DNA from: Synergistaceae bacterium
GTDB taxonomy: Bacteria; Synergistota; Synergistia; Synergistales; Aminobacteriaceae
DNA length: 53,681 bases
Reading direction: 5' to 3'
Assembly: GCA_031280275.1 (NCBI GenBank)
Contig: JAITGX010000040.1
Span: forward strand, 1-53,681
Part shown: positions 37,951-47,259 of the stretch, piece by piece
Position numbering within the stretch: the first letter of the stretch is position 1
How the letters are laid out: every line of letters starts with the position of its first letter
Translations under genes and position numbers: made by a program
Notes under the pieces: generated by a model
What the model saw: the letters and a program-made list of their open reading frames with translations, nothing else
Told to the model about the DNA's origin: nothing
Database searches by the model: none

Positions 37951-39870
37951 CTATCCCTGATCCTTGACGATGAGGCGGCGATGTTTGCAAGGAGGAAGGC
38001 TTTCCAGGATTTTCCAGTCCCGGCGATCTAGGGCGCGTCCGTCCAACAGAGCCACCCGTCCTCGGTCCGTGCTGCTGCGGATCAGGCGGCCGACGGCCTG
38101 CCGCAGAAACATCTTGGCGTTGGGCAGCGTTGTCCCGATGAACGCCTTCTGACCCTCCAGCGCGTTGCGGGCCTGTACCAGGGGATCGTTGGGGTGAGGG
38201 AAGGGAATTCGGTCGATGATCACCTGAGTCAGCCCTCCGCCAGGGACGTCCACGCCCTCACGGAACGAGACGCTGCCGACCAGCACGGACGTCTCGTCCT
38301 CACGAAAGCGCCGGAGCAATTCCCTCTGCGGAAGCTCTCCCTGCACGAGGACCTCGTATTTCCGCTGACGCCCGCGCATGTGCCCAGCCAGCGTCCGCAG
38401 CAAGCGCATGGAGGAGAGCAGCACGAGGGTGCGCCCCCCGTTTTCCTCGCACAGCCTTTCAACTACGCGGCAAACCCTGGCGTCATAGCCGTTGCTGGCC
38501 ACGGGAATCCCAACGTCCACGACCAAAAGCTCCATCTGGCTTCGGAAATCGAAGGGAGACGAGGCGGCAAAGGTTACGTCGGGCGTAATACCTGTCTCAC
38601 GCGACCAGAAGGAAAAGTCGCCCTCAATGGACAGGGTGGCGGAGACCATAACGGCCTTTTCCGGGGTCTCGGACGCCAACGCACCCTGGACGATCTCCGC
38701 GCAGACAACGGGGGCGCTGGCCAGGGCGGTGGCGCTTCGCCAGTAGCCCCAGTTCGGGAAGTTGTCCACGCCCAGGCACCAGCGGACGGCCCGCTTATAG
38801 TCCCTCACCTCCTCGATCCAGTTCACTACGGCGGCAGCCTCACCCAGGTTGGGGTCGCTCTCGAACCCGCCCGATGCGAACCGATCCTCGATCCCGCGCA
38901 AAGGCGTCAGGAGCTTGTCCAGGTCGGCTATCAGTTCCTCCCCTTTGTGGAAAAGTTCTTCATTGCGCTCGGTTATTCCATCGCCCTGCCGATATTTCAG
39001 CCCCGCCAAATTGAAAAGGCTGGAAAGCGCCTTACGGCAGCTTTCCGCCTGTTTCTTGAAAAGGGACATATCGACCATGTTCCTGCCGAGCAGGCCGTCG
39101 AAGCTTGATAACGCCCTGGAACGCAAGAGGGATTCGCCGTTCTCGGCGTCCGCCTCCATCATGGCGGCGTTGCGGGCAGCGTCGGCCATGCGGTGGGCCT
39201 CGTCGCACACCAGCCAATCGTACTGGACAGGGAAAGAGCCCTTGCTTAGGATGTGCGAGAAAAAAAGGTGATAGTTGGCCACAACCACCTTCCAGTCCTG
39301 CGCGCGCCTGAGTGCTTGAGCGACGAAACAGCGCCCCCGGAAGGGACAGCCGTTCCCCAAGCAGCTCCGGGCGGTGGCGGACACCTGAACGGCAAGGGGG
39401 TGACTGGCGGACAGAGCCAATTCCGACAAATCGCCCGTCTCTGTTTCTTCAAACCAGCGGGGGAGGTCAAGGGGGGCGGAGCCTATGAGAGGCAGATAGC
39501 CATCCGGCACCGACGCGGCTCTTCTGAGACAGGCGTAGTTGCCCCTTCCTTTCAAGAGGCCGTAGGAAAAATTTCTGCTTAAAAGGGATTTGAGCTTGGG
39601 AAGGTCTTTGCCAATCACCTGCTCTTGGAGGGTGATGCTGGCTGTGAGGAACAAGATGTGCCTGTCCCTGGACTCCAAAAGGGCTGGGACAAGGACAGCA
39701 AAGGTTTTCCCCACGCCGGGAGGAGCCTCCGCCGCCATCACCGACTGACCAGGGTTTTGAAGAAACTCACGAACCGCGTGGGCGAAGCCGAGCTGCTGCG
39801 GCCGGTGTTCGTACCCTTCGAGGCGGCGCGCCAAGGGCCCGGAAGGAGCAAAAAAATCTTCGAATGACAT
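37951..39870 (-). CDS. DinG-like ATP-dependent DNA helicase (XPD/DinG superfamily 2)
   Basis: AEAPPGVGKTFAVLVPALL Walker A; CDEAH; GRLIRSSTDRGRVALLDGR; cysteines of a possible Fe-S cluster. Confidence 0.88.
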   Translation of the reverse strand: MSFEDFFAPSGPLARRLEGYEHRPQQLGFAHAVREFLQNPGQSVMAAEAPPGVGKTFAVLVPALLESRDRHILFLTASITLQEQVIGKDLPKLKSLLSRNFSYGLLKGRGNYACLRRAASVPDGYLPLIGSAPLDLPRWFEETETGDLSELALSASHPLAVQVSATARSCLGNGCPFRGRCFVAQALRRAQDWKVVVANYHLFFSHILSKGSFPVQYDWLVCDEAHRMADAARNAAMMEADAENGESLLRSRALSSFDGLLGRNMVDMSLFKKQAESCRKALSSLFNLAGLKYRQGDGITERNEELFHKGEELIADLDKLLTPLRGIEDRFASGGFESDPNLGEAAAVVNWIEEVRDYKRAVRWCLGVDNFPNWGYWRSATALASAPVVCAEIVQGALASETPEKAVMVSATLSIEGDFSFWSRETGITPDVTFAASSPFDFRSQMELLVVDVGIPVASNGYDARVCRVVERLCEENGGRTLVLLSSMRLLRTLAGHMRGRQRKYEVLVQGELPQRELLRRFREDETSVLVGSVSFREGVDVPGGGLTQVIIDRIPFPHPNDPLVQARNALEGQKAFIGTTLPNAKMFLRQAVGRLIRSSTDRGRVALLDGRALDRRDWKILESLPPCKHRRLIVKDQG

Positions 39871-40046
39871 AGTCGTGACACACTCCCCCGAACTGTTTGC
39901 TGGGTTTTTCTCACGAAATTGGAATCTACACCTTGCGTAGATATTATAACGAATGATAGAATACACTTCATACGCGATAAAATAAAAAGGAGGAACTGTT
40001 CTCCTGTTTAGTGAAAGTGAAATTTTTTGGAGGAGGTGATTTCCGA

Positions 40047-40316
40047 ATGCCCAACAAGAAATCGGCGGAAAGACGCGTCCGTATCGAGGAGCGCAACCAC
40101 CTTTACAACCGTTACTGGACCACGCGCTGCAAAAACGCTGTCAAGAAGGTGTTGGCGGCGGTGGACGCCAAGGACGGGGCCGCGGTGACCCAGACTTTCA
40201 ACATGGCTCAAAGTGTGATCGATAAGGCTGTGGTCAAGGGTGTTATGCACCGCAACACGGCCGCGCGGCGCAAAAAAATGATGGCCCGGCGCATTAAAAC
40301 CCTGAGCGAGGCCTAG
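40047..40316 (+). CDS. rpsT: 30S ribosomal protein S20
   Basis: MPNKKSAERRVRIEERNHLYNR...; GGAGGAGG upstream of the ATG. Confidence 0.95.
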   Translation: MPNKKSAERRVRIEERNHLYNRYWTTRCKNAVKKVLAAVDAKDGAAVTQTFNMAQSVIDKAVVKGVMHRNTAARRKKMMARRIKTLSEA

Positions 40317-40342
40317 AGCCGAGTCAGAGAACCTCGCGAATG

Positions 40343-40369
40343 GGAGGCCCCTAAAAAAGGCCTCTTTTT
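40343..40369 (+). terminator. Intrinsic terminator after rpsT
   Basis: GAGGCCCCTAAAAAAGGCCTCTTTTT. Confidence 0.8.
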
Positions 40370-40430
40370 GTGTTTCAGCGGCGAACAGGTGTTCTCAGCG
40401 CGGACAGGTTTGGGAAAGGCGGTAAAAATT

Positions 40431-40928
40431 ATGGCCGATTACGCAAAAGTTTCCACACCGCTTGGAGAAATGTTTTTAGTGTCGGAGGAGTCCGCGCTTT
40501 GCGGAGCCTGGTTCGTGGGGCAGAAGTATTTCCCAAGTTTGGAGAACTGGCAAGAACGAGAAAATAGCGTGCTCAAAGCCGCGGCACAGGAGCTGAGGCT
40601 TTACTTCGCTGGGAAGCTGCGGAAGTTCTCCATCCCGGCCCACCCCGTGGGAACGGCGTTTCAGCAAAAGGTCTGGATGGCCATCGCGGAGATTCCCTAC
40701 CAACACGTTTCAAGCTACGGAGAGCTGGCCGCGAAACTGGGTTCGAGCCCTCGCGCCGTCGGTGCGGCCACGGGCCGCAACCCTGTTAGCCTCTTCATCC
40801 CCTGCCACCGCGTCGTCGGAAGCGACGGCGCCATTACCGGCTACGCGGGCGGTCTGGATAAGAAAAAAGCTCTCCTGGCCTTGGAAGGCGTTAAAGTGGA
40901 CGAGGATAAAGTGGTAAGGAAGCACTGA
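40431..40928 (+). CDS. ogt: Methylated-DNA--[protein]-cysteine S-methyltransferase
   Basis: SSPRAVGAATGRNPVSLFIPCHRVVGSDGAITGYAGGLDKKKALLALE, PCHRV active site. Confidence 0.95.
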   Translation: MADYAKVSTPLGEMFLVSEESALCGAWFVGQKYFPSLENWQERENSVLKAAAQELRLYFAGKLRKFSIPAHPVGTAFQQKVWMAIAEIPYQHVSSYGELAAKLGSSPRAVGAATGRNPVSLFIPCHRVVGSDGAITGYAGGLDKKKALLALEGVKVDEDKVVRKH

Positions 40929-40943
40929 TTAATGGGGTTCTTA
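40918..40943. repeat. Partial copy (left end) of dispersed palindromic repeat family
   Basis: GGAAGCACTGATTAATGGGGTTCTTA identical to the left end of 47152-47259. Confidence 0.8.
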
Positions 40944-40947
40944 TTTT

Positions 40948-41964
40948 TTAACTTGAAAGTACCTCCGTGTACAGAATATTTATTTCTTCTTTAACGGTCT
41001 CGAGGGAAGGAAGAGAGGCGGCACGAGGCTGGGGAAGCGGGCCTTCCCGCCAAAGGGGGACGCCGCAGTCCGCCGCGAAAGCCTCTACCTTGGGGTCGTA
41101 AGGCGCGGCCACCAGGGGAATACGGGCCATGCCTGCCAAGATCGCAAAGTGCAGCCTCATTCCAGCGGCTCCGGCAGCGCCGCTAAAAACCTGAGCGGCC
41201 TCCCGCAGGGACGTGACGCGCTCCACTCGGGACAAAGAAATCTTCTCCTCCTGCGCGAGATGGTTCATCAGGGCTTCGTCCTCCGCGGAAAGCGCCACTC
41301 CAACGACCTCCCCCGCGAAAGTACGGGCGTAGGCGGAAATTGCCTCAGCGAATCGTTCCGGCAGCCCGCCGGGATGGGGTCGGAGGTTCACCAGCAGTCT
41401 TGGGGAAACTTCTTCGTCTCTTGAAACCCTCAAAAAGGCCGAAAAAGCGTCTCCCAGGAAGAGCACCGGGTCGTGCCCAGCTTTGGGGGAGGGGGAAAAT
41501 TTCCAGTTTTCGCAGAGAAACAGCGACGCTTTGTCCCGCACGTGGAGGACGCGGCATCTTTTCAGGGCGTCCCGCGCCAGCCATGGACCCAGGCGCGTGG
41601 AAAACGGCCCCACTGACTGACCTACGGCCCAGGGAACAGCCTCTAGAAGCGCCGCCAGCCGCACGAGTCCCCAATAATAAAAACAGGAGCGGAGGCTGGT
41701 GGCATCCTGGAACAGTCCCCCGCCCCCCAGCAGAAAGGTTTCGCTTTGGATCAGAACCCGACTTACGTCGGCCAAACTCCATCGATTCACGGCGTCGATT
41801 CCCAATTTTTCTTTCGCGCCCTCGGCGTCGTTGGTGAGGATCACGATGGAACCGCGTTCGACGCCATGCCGCAGGAGCGACGTCACAAGGGCCTCGGCCA
41901 GAAGCTCGTCGCCCAGGTTGCCAAACCCGTAGTAGCCGGCTAAGGCGACGCGGTAGCGCCTCAC
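40948..41964 (-). CDS. csaB: Polysaccharide pyruvyl transferase CsaB
   Basis: AGYYGFGNLGDELLAEAL; LLGGGGLFQDATSLRSCFYYWGLVRLA; GMRLHFAILAGMARIPLVAAPYDPKVEAFA. Confidence 0.9.
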   Translation of the reverse strand: MRRYRVALAGYYGFGNLGDELLAEALVTSLLRHGVERGSIVILTNDAEGAKEKLGIDAVNRWSLADVSRVLIQSETFLLGGGGLFQDATSLRSCFYYWGLVRLAALLEAVPWAVGQSVGPFSTRLGPWLARDALKRCRVLHVRDKASLFLCENWKFSPSPKAGHDPVLFLGDAFSAFLRVSRDEEVSPRLLVNLRPHPGGLPERFAEAISAYARTFAGEVVGVALSAEDEALMNHLAQEEKISLSRVERVTSLREAAQVFSGAAGAAGMRLHFAILAGMARIPLVAAPYDPKVEAFAADCGVPLWREGPLPQPRAASLPSLETVKEEINILYTEVLSS

Positions 41965-41968
41965 CCTC

Positions 41969-43756
41969 CTACTCCGCCAGAAACCGCGACCTCTTCCACA
42001 GAGGCAAGGCGACGTACTTCACGGCCGCCACGGCGGCGGCGCCCAGCAGCACTCCCGTCCAGAGCCCGTGAAATTCGCGCAGCAAAATGAACAGAAGCGG
42101 CGTGTGGTAGTGACAGAAGCTGTTGACCACGGAGGAAAAGCCCACGGCCACCCCCACGCGCAGCGCTTCCCGGCAACGTGCCCACAGCCCCGCTCTCGCC
42201 GCGAAGGCCCAGAGCAACAGGCAGGGATAGCCGATAAACACCTCCTTGCTGCGGGGACGGGCGACCAGAAAACGCTCTAGGGCGGCGCGTATCTGGGTCT
42301 CGACGCCAGGGATGAACTGGACGTTGTCGCTGCGGAAAAGCGCCACGACCAGCCCCGCTAACAGAGCGCTCCCCAGAAATAGCTCTCCCCAGAGCGGCGG
42401 GCGAGAGAGGAATGCCGACAAGGACTCCGGGTGAACGCGGCGGTGCATGTCGTGCAGGAGCACCAGGAGCGGCGGCAGCATCAGGGTGAGTTTCACCCCG
42501 GAAAAGGTTCTGAGACGCAGCATATAGGAGGGTTCGCTGAAAAGCGTCGCTATGGCCAACCCTCCGACGAAAGCGTACAGAACCCCGGACAAGAGCGGCC
42601 TCCAGAGGCGTTTAGGGTTGTCCATTGCCAGCAATGACGCCTCCGTCACCACGAAGACGGCGGTGAGAGCACCAAGCCAGCGGGCCAGGGGAGGCACGAG
42701 CGCGGCAGCGACAGCGAGAAGAAAAGAGCCGGGCACGATAATGCGGTTTTCCCATTGGAACATCGGTTTTCCCGCGATGCGCCCCGCGTAGCGGAACGCG
42801 GCTAAGAAAAAGAAAATGGAGCAGGGCAGAAAGAACCCTAGGTACATATAGGGCCGTTCCGGCCAATATCTGGCAAACATAGCGCTTATCCCTGCCCCGT
42901 CCGGCGGATACTTGGCGAACACCGCCTCGGGCCAGCCAATTCGCAGGCCGTGGGCTCTCAGGTCATCCGCCAGGCGCTCCACCTCCGCGCCGAAGTCATG
43001 AAGAGCGGAGCCCCCGCCGCCGGAAGTTGACGGGCGAAAGATCAAAAGACGCACGGAGCGCTCGACCGCCGCGCGCACCAGGCGCTCGCGCAGGGCGGAG
43101 CGGCTGATTCTGCGGACGAGTAATTCCTCGTTGGTCACACTGTGCAGGGGAATAATATGGGGAGACATCAGCTCCTCAAGCCGCGCCGCGCCCAGTTGGC
43201 GGGAAAACTCGACCCACGCCACGGGCATAGAAAATTCCTTCAGGAGGGAGGCCAGGGGAACCAGGTTGGGATAGCCTAAGACCACGTCACCTGACGGGGC
43301 GGCGACGGCGATGTTCCGATACGCGGAGAAAACCCCCCGCGCCGTTTCCAGGGCCTCTTTCAGCCTCCAGGCCGGTGCGGGCGCGACGCGGTAGAACACG
43401 GGCATGTCCGCTTCCGCCGCAGCGTTCAGGCCCTCTCTGTCAGGACCAGTCCGCTTAGGGCCGCGGCCGCCCGTGGTAATGTCTTTTTGCAGGTCCTCGG
43501 GGCTGTAGTCCCTAATCATCACGCCGCCGAGCCCCTTCCCCTTCAGGTACTCCAAGGCCGCTTTGGGTGAGAGCCCCACGGCCTCCGCCAGAGGAAGCAC
43601 CTCACGGTAGTCGGCCACGACCGCAACGGTTGCGTTGGCTGCCTCCAGCCTCAGACGCGGCTCCAGACAAACGCAGACCACAAGCGCCGCGAAAGACAAA
43701 CAAATCCCTCTTGCGGTCAGGCGGGATTCACAAAAATTTTTACACCACTTCCCCAC
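41969..43756 (-). CDS. DUF5693 family multi-TM protein
   Basis: periplasmic GLSPKAALEYLKGKGLGGVMIRDYSPEDLQ domain plus C-terminal TM helices; adjacent to csaB. Confidence 0.75.
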   Translation of the reverse strand: MGKWCKNFCESRLTARGICLSFAALVVCVCLEPRLRLEAANATVAVVADYREVLPLAEAVGLSPKAALEYLKGKGLGGVMIRDYSPEDLQKDITTGGRGPKRTGPDREGLNAAAEADMPVFYRVAPAPAWRLKEALETARGVFSAYRNIAVAAPSGDVVLGYPNLVPLASLLKEFSMPVAWVEFSRQLGAARLEELMSPHIIPLHSVTNEELLVRRISRSALRERLVRAAVERSVRLLIFRPSTSGGGGSALHDFGAEVERLADDLRAHGLRIGWPEAVFAKYPPDGAGISAMFARYWPERPYMYLGFFLPCSIFFFLAAFRYAGRIAGKPMFQWENRIIVPGSFLLAVAAALVPPLARWLGALTAVFVVTEASLLAMDNPKRLWRPLLSGVLYAFVGGLAIATLFSEPSYMLRLRTFSGVKLTLMLPPLLVLLHDMHRRVHPESLSAFLSRPPLWGELFLGSALLAGLVVALFRSDNVQFIPGVETQIRAALERFLVARPRSKEVFIGYPCLLLWAFAARAGLWARCREALRVGVAVGFSSVVNSFCHYHTPLLFILLREFHGLWTGVLLGAAAVAAVKYVALPLWKRSRFLAE

Positions 43757-43768
43757 GCAAATCCCTCC

Positions 43769-44383
43769 CTATAACTCTGTACCCCACAAGCGGGGCAAGG
43801 TCAGCTCCAGCTCTTCGGCCATCACGCCGAGCCTGCACAGCGGCAGGCCCACCACGTTGAAGTAGTCCCCCTCTATGGACGAAACCAACAACGAGCCCTT
43901 GCCCTGAATGGCGTAGGCTCCCGCCTTGTCTATGCCCTCCCCCGTGACGACGTAGGCGCGGGCAGCCATCTCGTCCAGAGGACGGAACGTCACCCGCGTC
44001 CGCTCTGCGGCGTTTAGGGCGCGTCCCCGCCACCGCAGGGAAAGCCCCGTCAAAACCTGGTGTGTTCGCCCCTGAAGGCGTAGGATCATCCTCAAGCTCT
44101 CGGTTACGTCCCTGGGTTTTCCCAGAACGTCCCCGTCCACCACGACCACCGTGTCAGCCGCGATCACCAGGGCGTTCTCCTCCCCGACGGCCACGGAGCC
44201 CGACTTCGCCGCGGCCAGCCGGACGCAGAGGGCCTCCGGGGCCTCGCTGGGCCTAGGGGTTTCGTCAATCTGTGGAGCGATGACGCGGAAATTCCACCCC
44301 AAAGCCGTCAGAAGCTCGCGCCTCCTGGGGCTGCCAGAGGCCAAAACAACGTCAGTGTCCATGTCAGTGTCCATCGTCAACAA
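43769..44383 (-). CDS. maf: Maf-family nucleoside triphosphate pyrophosphatase
   Basis: VVLASGSPRRRELLTALG; VIAADTVVVVDGDVLGKP; YVVTGEGIDKAGAYAIQGKGSLLV. Confidence 0.94.
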   Translation of the reverse strand: MLTMDTDMDTDVVLASGSPRRRELLTALGWNFRVIAPQIDETPRPSEAPEALCVRLAAAKSGSVAVGEENALVIAADTVVVVDGDVLGKPRDVTESLRMILRLQGRTHQVLTGLSLRWRGRALNAAERTRVTFRPLDEMAARAYVVTGEGIDKAGAYAIQGKGSLLVSSIEGDYFNVVGLPLCRLGVMAEELELTLPRLWGTEL

Positions 44384-44402
44384 AATCTATCGTCAACAAA
44401 CG

Positions 44403-45200
44403 TCAAAAGGTCGCCATGACGCTGGAAACGACGGCGGCCAGCCCCAGCAGGAAACAGTAAAGCCCGAAATAAGCCCACCGGCCCGACAACACCAGCCGCC
44501 GTAGAAGCGACAGGGAGCAGCACCCCAGGATAAAGGCGAGTAAAACCGCCCAGGGCCAGCCCTCCGGCAGGGATATGGGGGAAAATTCAAGGCTTTCCAG
44601 GAGGCTTGCCCCAAGGATGGCGGGAACGGACATTAGAAAAGAAAGGCGGAACGCCTCCGCCGCGGATAGCCCCAAGAACAGCGCTGAGGCGATGGTGGCC
44701 CCCGACCGGGAGACGCCCGGAAAGACGGCCAGTCCCTGGACCAGCCCCACCGTCAGGGCCATCGTCAGGGTCAGGCGTTTTTGACGCTCCCGCGCCAAAG
44801 GGACCAGACACAAAAGCCCCGCCGTCACCAGGAAGCCGCAACCCACAGCCAAGGGCGACGACATCGCCGCCTCAACCGCACCCTTCAATGGGAGGGCCGC
44901 CAAAGCCGTCACGGCCGTTCCCGCCAGCACCAGCCAGCCATAACGCCAGCCCTCTGACGTGCGAGCCCTCCCGCAGAACAGCCCCCCGCACCATTGTCCC
45001 AGGAACAAGACCACGTCTTTGCGGAAAAAGATCAAGACGGCCAGTACCGTGGCGCAGTGGAGCAGCAGGTCGAAGGCCAAAAGCCCAGGCATCTCGAAAA
45101 AAATTTGCAGCAGGGCCAAGTGCCCGGAACTGCTCACCGGAAGAAACTCCGCCGCGCCTTGCACAACGCCGAGGGTCAGAGTCTGCCATACAGAATCCAT
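44403..45200 (-). CDS. uppP: Undecaprenyl-diphosphate phosphatase (BacA/UppP)
   Basis: LGVVQGAAEFLPVSSSGHLAL; VFPGVSRSGATIASALFLGLS. Confidence 0.95.
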   Translation of the reverse strand: MDSVWQTLTLGVVQGAAEFLPVSSSGHLALLQIFFEMPGLLAFDLLLHCATVLAVLIFFRKDVVLFLGQWCGGLFCGRARTSEGWRYGWLVLAGTAVTALAALPLKGAVEAAMSSPLAVGCGFLVTAGLLCLVPLARERQKRLTLTMALTVGLVQGLAVFPGVSRSGATIASALFLGLSAAEAFRLSFLMSVPAILGASLLESLEFSPISLPEGWPWAVLLAFILGCCSLSLLRRLVLSGRWAYFGLYCFLLGLAAVVSSVMATF

Positions 45201-45209
45201 CGATACCTC

Positions 45210-46964
45210 CTAAAAATCAAACCAGTTTTTGGAGCCTCGGCCTCCCGCCACGGAGATCAGGGGCAGAACGACGGCGTAAGAGGCGTTGCGGCGGCGTACG
45301 ACTTCCCGCACGCGGCTCTTTATCCCTTTGACCAGCGCCTCGATGTCGATCCCCCGGCCTGCCGCTGATGAAAACTCCTTCAATACCTTCTCCGAGGCGG
45401 AGCGTATTTCGTTCAAAACGTCGCTGTCCTCGTCTTGGGCAAAAAAACCCCGGCTCTCAACGGCCACGGGGGCCAGCGGCTCTCCTCCCGGTCCCAGCGC
45501 CATAAAGACCACGATAATGCCGCCCTCCGCCAGTTCCAGACGTTCTTTCATCACCTGGCCCTTGATCTCGCCCACGGCGTTTCCGTCAATGACCACGGCG
45601 CCAGCCTGAACGCGTTCCCGCGTGTGGGGCCGGGCGCCTTTCTGAAAGGTCAGCACCTCGCCGTTTGTCATGATGAAGATATTGCGGCTGGGGATTCCCA
45701 CGTCCTGGGCAAGCTGGGAGTGGTGCGCCAAGTGACGGTACTCCCCGTGAATGGGAACAAAGTACTGCGGGCGCACCAGGTTCAGCATTATCTTGAGTTC
45801 CTCGGAAGAAGCGTGCCCGGAGACGTGGGTCAGCTTGTCCGACTCGTAGACGACCTCGCAGCCGATGGAGAACAGGCGGTTGATAGTGTTGTTGACCAGT
45901 TTCTCGTTGCCGGGAATAACCGAGGCCAGGAGGAACACCGCGTCCCGCTCTCCCAGGGCGATCTGTCTGTGCTCGCCCCGGCTCATCATCACCAGCCCAG
46001 AAAAGGGTTCCCCCTGGCTGCCCGTGGTCATAACCACGAGCTGGTTCTCCGGGGCCTTCCCGATGTCCTCCACGGGGAGGATCATTTTTTCGTCCACGCG
46101 GAGGTACCCCAGGTTTTTCGCCAGTTCGACGTTGCGCACCATGCTGCGCCCCAGGAACACCACCTTGCGGTTGAAGCGCGCCGCCCCGTCCACCACCTGT
46201 TGAATGCGGTGGACGTTGCTGGCGAACGAGGAAATGATGAGCCGCCGCGTTCTGTAGTTCCTGTAAAGGTGGTCAAGGGTCCCGCCAATGAGCCGCTCCG
46301 ACGGGGTGAAGCCCTTGCGTTCGGCGTTGGTGGAGTCGGACAGCAGCAGGAGCACCCCCTTGTCCCCCTCCTCGGCGAAGGCGCCGTAGTCCGTGATCCG
46401 TCCGTCGATGGGCGTGGAGTCCAGCTTGAAGTCGCCTGTGTGAACCACCCGGCCCAGGGGGGTCTCGATAGAAAGGGCCACCCCGTCGGGTATCGAGTGG
46501 CTGACCGCGATAAAGCGGACTTTGAACGGCCCCGTCTCGATCACGTCTCCTGCCTTAACCTCGTTCATCCGGGGTTCCAGCAGGGGCAGGTCCTCCCGGA
46601 GCTTGTTTCCCACCAGGCCCAGCGTCAGGCGCGTCCCGTAGATGGGGACGTTGAGCCGTTGAAGGACAAAGGGGAGTCCGCCGGTGTGGTCCTCGTGCCC
46701 GTGAGTCAGAAGGATACCCAGCACCTTCTCCCGGTTGGCCTCCAGGTAAGAAACGTCTGGGACGATGAAGTCGATCCCAGGCAATTCCTGATCGGGGAAC
46801 ATCAGGCCGCTGTCAATGACGATGATGTCATCGCCGTATTCGAGGGCGTACATGTTCTTTCCGATCTCCCCTACCCCTCCCAGGGGGATAAATCTCAATC
46901 GCTCGCTCTTTCCCGTCTTTCCTGCCGCGGGCGAGACCCGCTTGCGGCGTGGTTTCGTAACCAT
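45210..46964 (-). CDS. rnj: Ribonuclease J
   Basis: RFIPLGGVGEIGKNMYALEYGDDIIVIDSGLMFPD; LTHGHEDHTGGLPF; HVSGHASSEELKIMLNLVRPQYFVPIHGEYRHL. Confidence 0.96.
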   Translation of the reverse strand: MVTKPRRKRVSPAAGKTGKSERLRFIPLGGVGEIGKNMYALEYGDDIIVIDSGLMFPDQELPGIDFIVPDVSYLEANREKVLGILLTHGHEDHTGGLPFVLQRLNVPIYGTRLTLGLVGNKLREDLPLLEPRMNEVKAGDVIETGPFKVRFIAVSHSIPDGVALSIETPLGRVVHTGDFKLDSTPIDGRITDYGAFAEEGDKGVLLLLSDSTNAERKGFTPSERLIGGTLDHLYRNYRTRRLIISSFASNVHRIQQVVDGAARFNRKVVFLGRSMVRNVELAKNLGYLRVDEKMILPVEDIGKAPENQLVVMTTGSQGEPFSGLVMMSRGEHRQIALGERDAVFLLASVIPGNEKLVNNTINRLFSIGCEVVYESDKLTHVSGHASSEELKIMLNLVRPQYFVPIHGEYRHLAHHSQLAQDVGIPSRNIFIMTNGEVLTFQKGARPHTRERVQAGAVVIDGNAVGEIKGQVMKERLELAEGGIIVVFMALGPGGEPLAPVAVESRGFFAQDEDSDVLNEIRSASEKVLKEFSSAAGRGIDIEALVKGIKSRVREVVRRRNASYAVVLPLISVAGGRGSKNWFDF

Positions 46965-47151
46965 CTATACACCTTTCTTTCAGTATTTTATAAGCTTTAG
47001 CATTTGAAAATATATTAAAAAAACTATTGACAAACAAATTTATTGTTTGAAAAGCACCGGTCATTTAGATGATATAGTACAAAACAAAATTTAGCTAAAT
47101 AAGGTGCTTTAACATAATTATAGCGCAAAAAATCAAGGGTCTGATAATTAG

Positions 47152-47259
47152 GGAAGCACTGATTAATGGGGTTCTTAGGGGCCTAAGGCCCCAAGGGGTC
47201 TCTCAGACCCCTAAGCGGGGCGTGGGGCAGAGCCCCACAAGGGCTTAATCAGCGTTTCC
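47152..47259. repeat. Full copy of dispersed palindromic repeat family
   Basis: GGAAGCACTGATTAATGGGGTTCTTAGGGGCCTAAGGCCCC...GGGCAGAGCCCCACAAGGGCTTAATCAGCGTTTCC. Confidence 0.92.

Noticed and set aside
45435-47000. 521-aa + strand ORF opposite rnj
   Set aside because: Antisense shadow of RNase J; no motifs.
47051-47112. AAAGCACC...GGTGCTTT inverted repeat upstream of rnj
   Set aside because: 8-bp arms about 45 bp apart in AT-rich DNA; too weak without comparative data.
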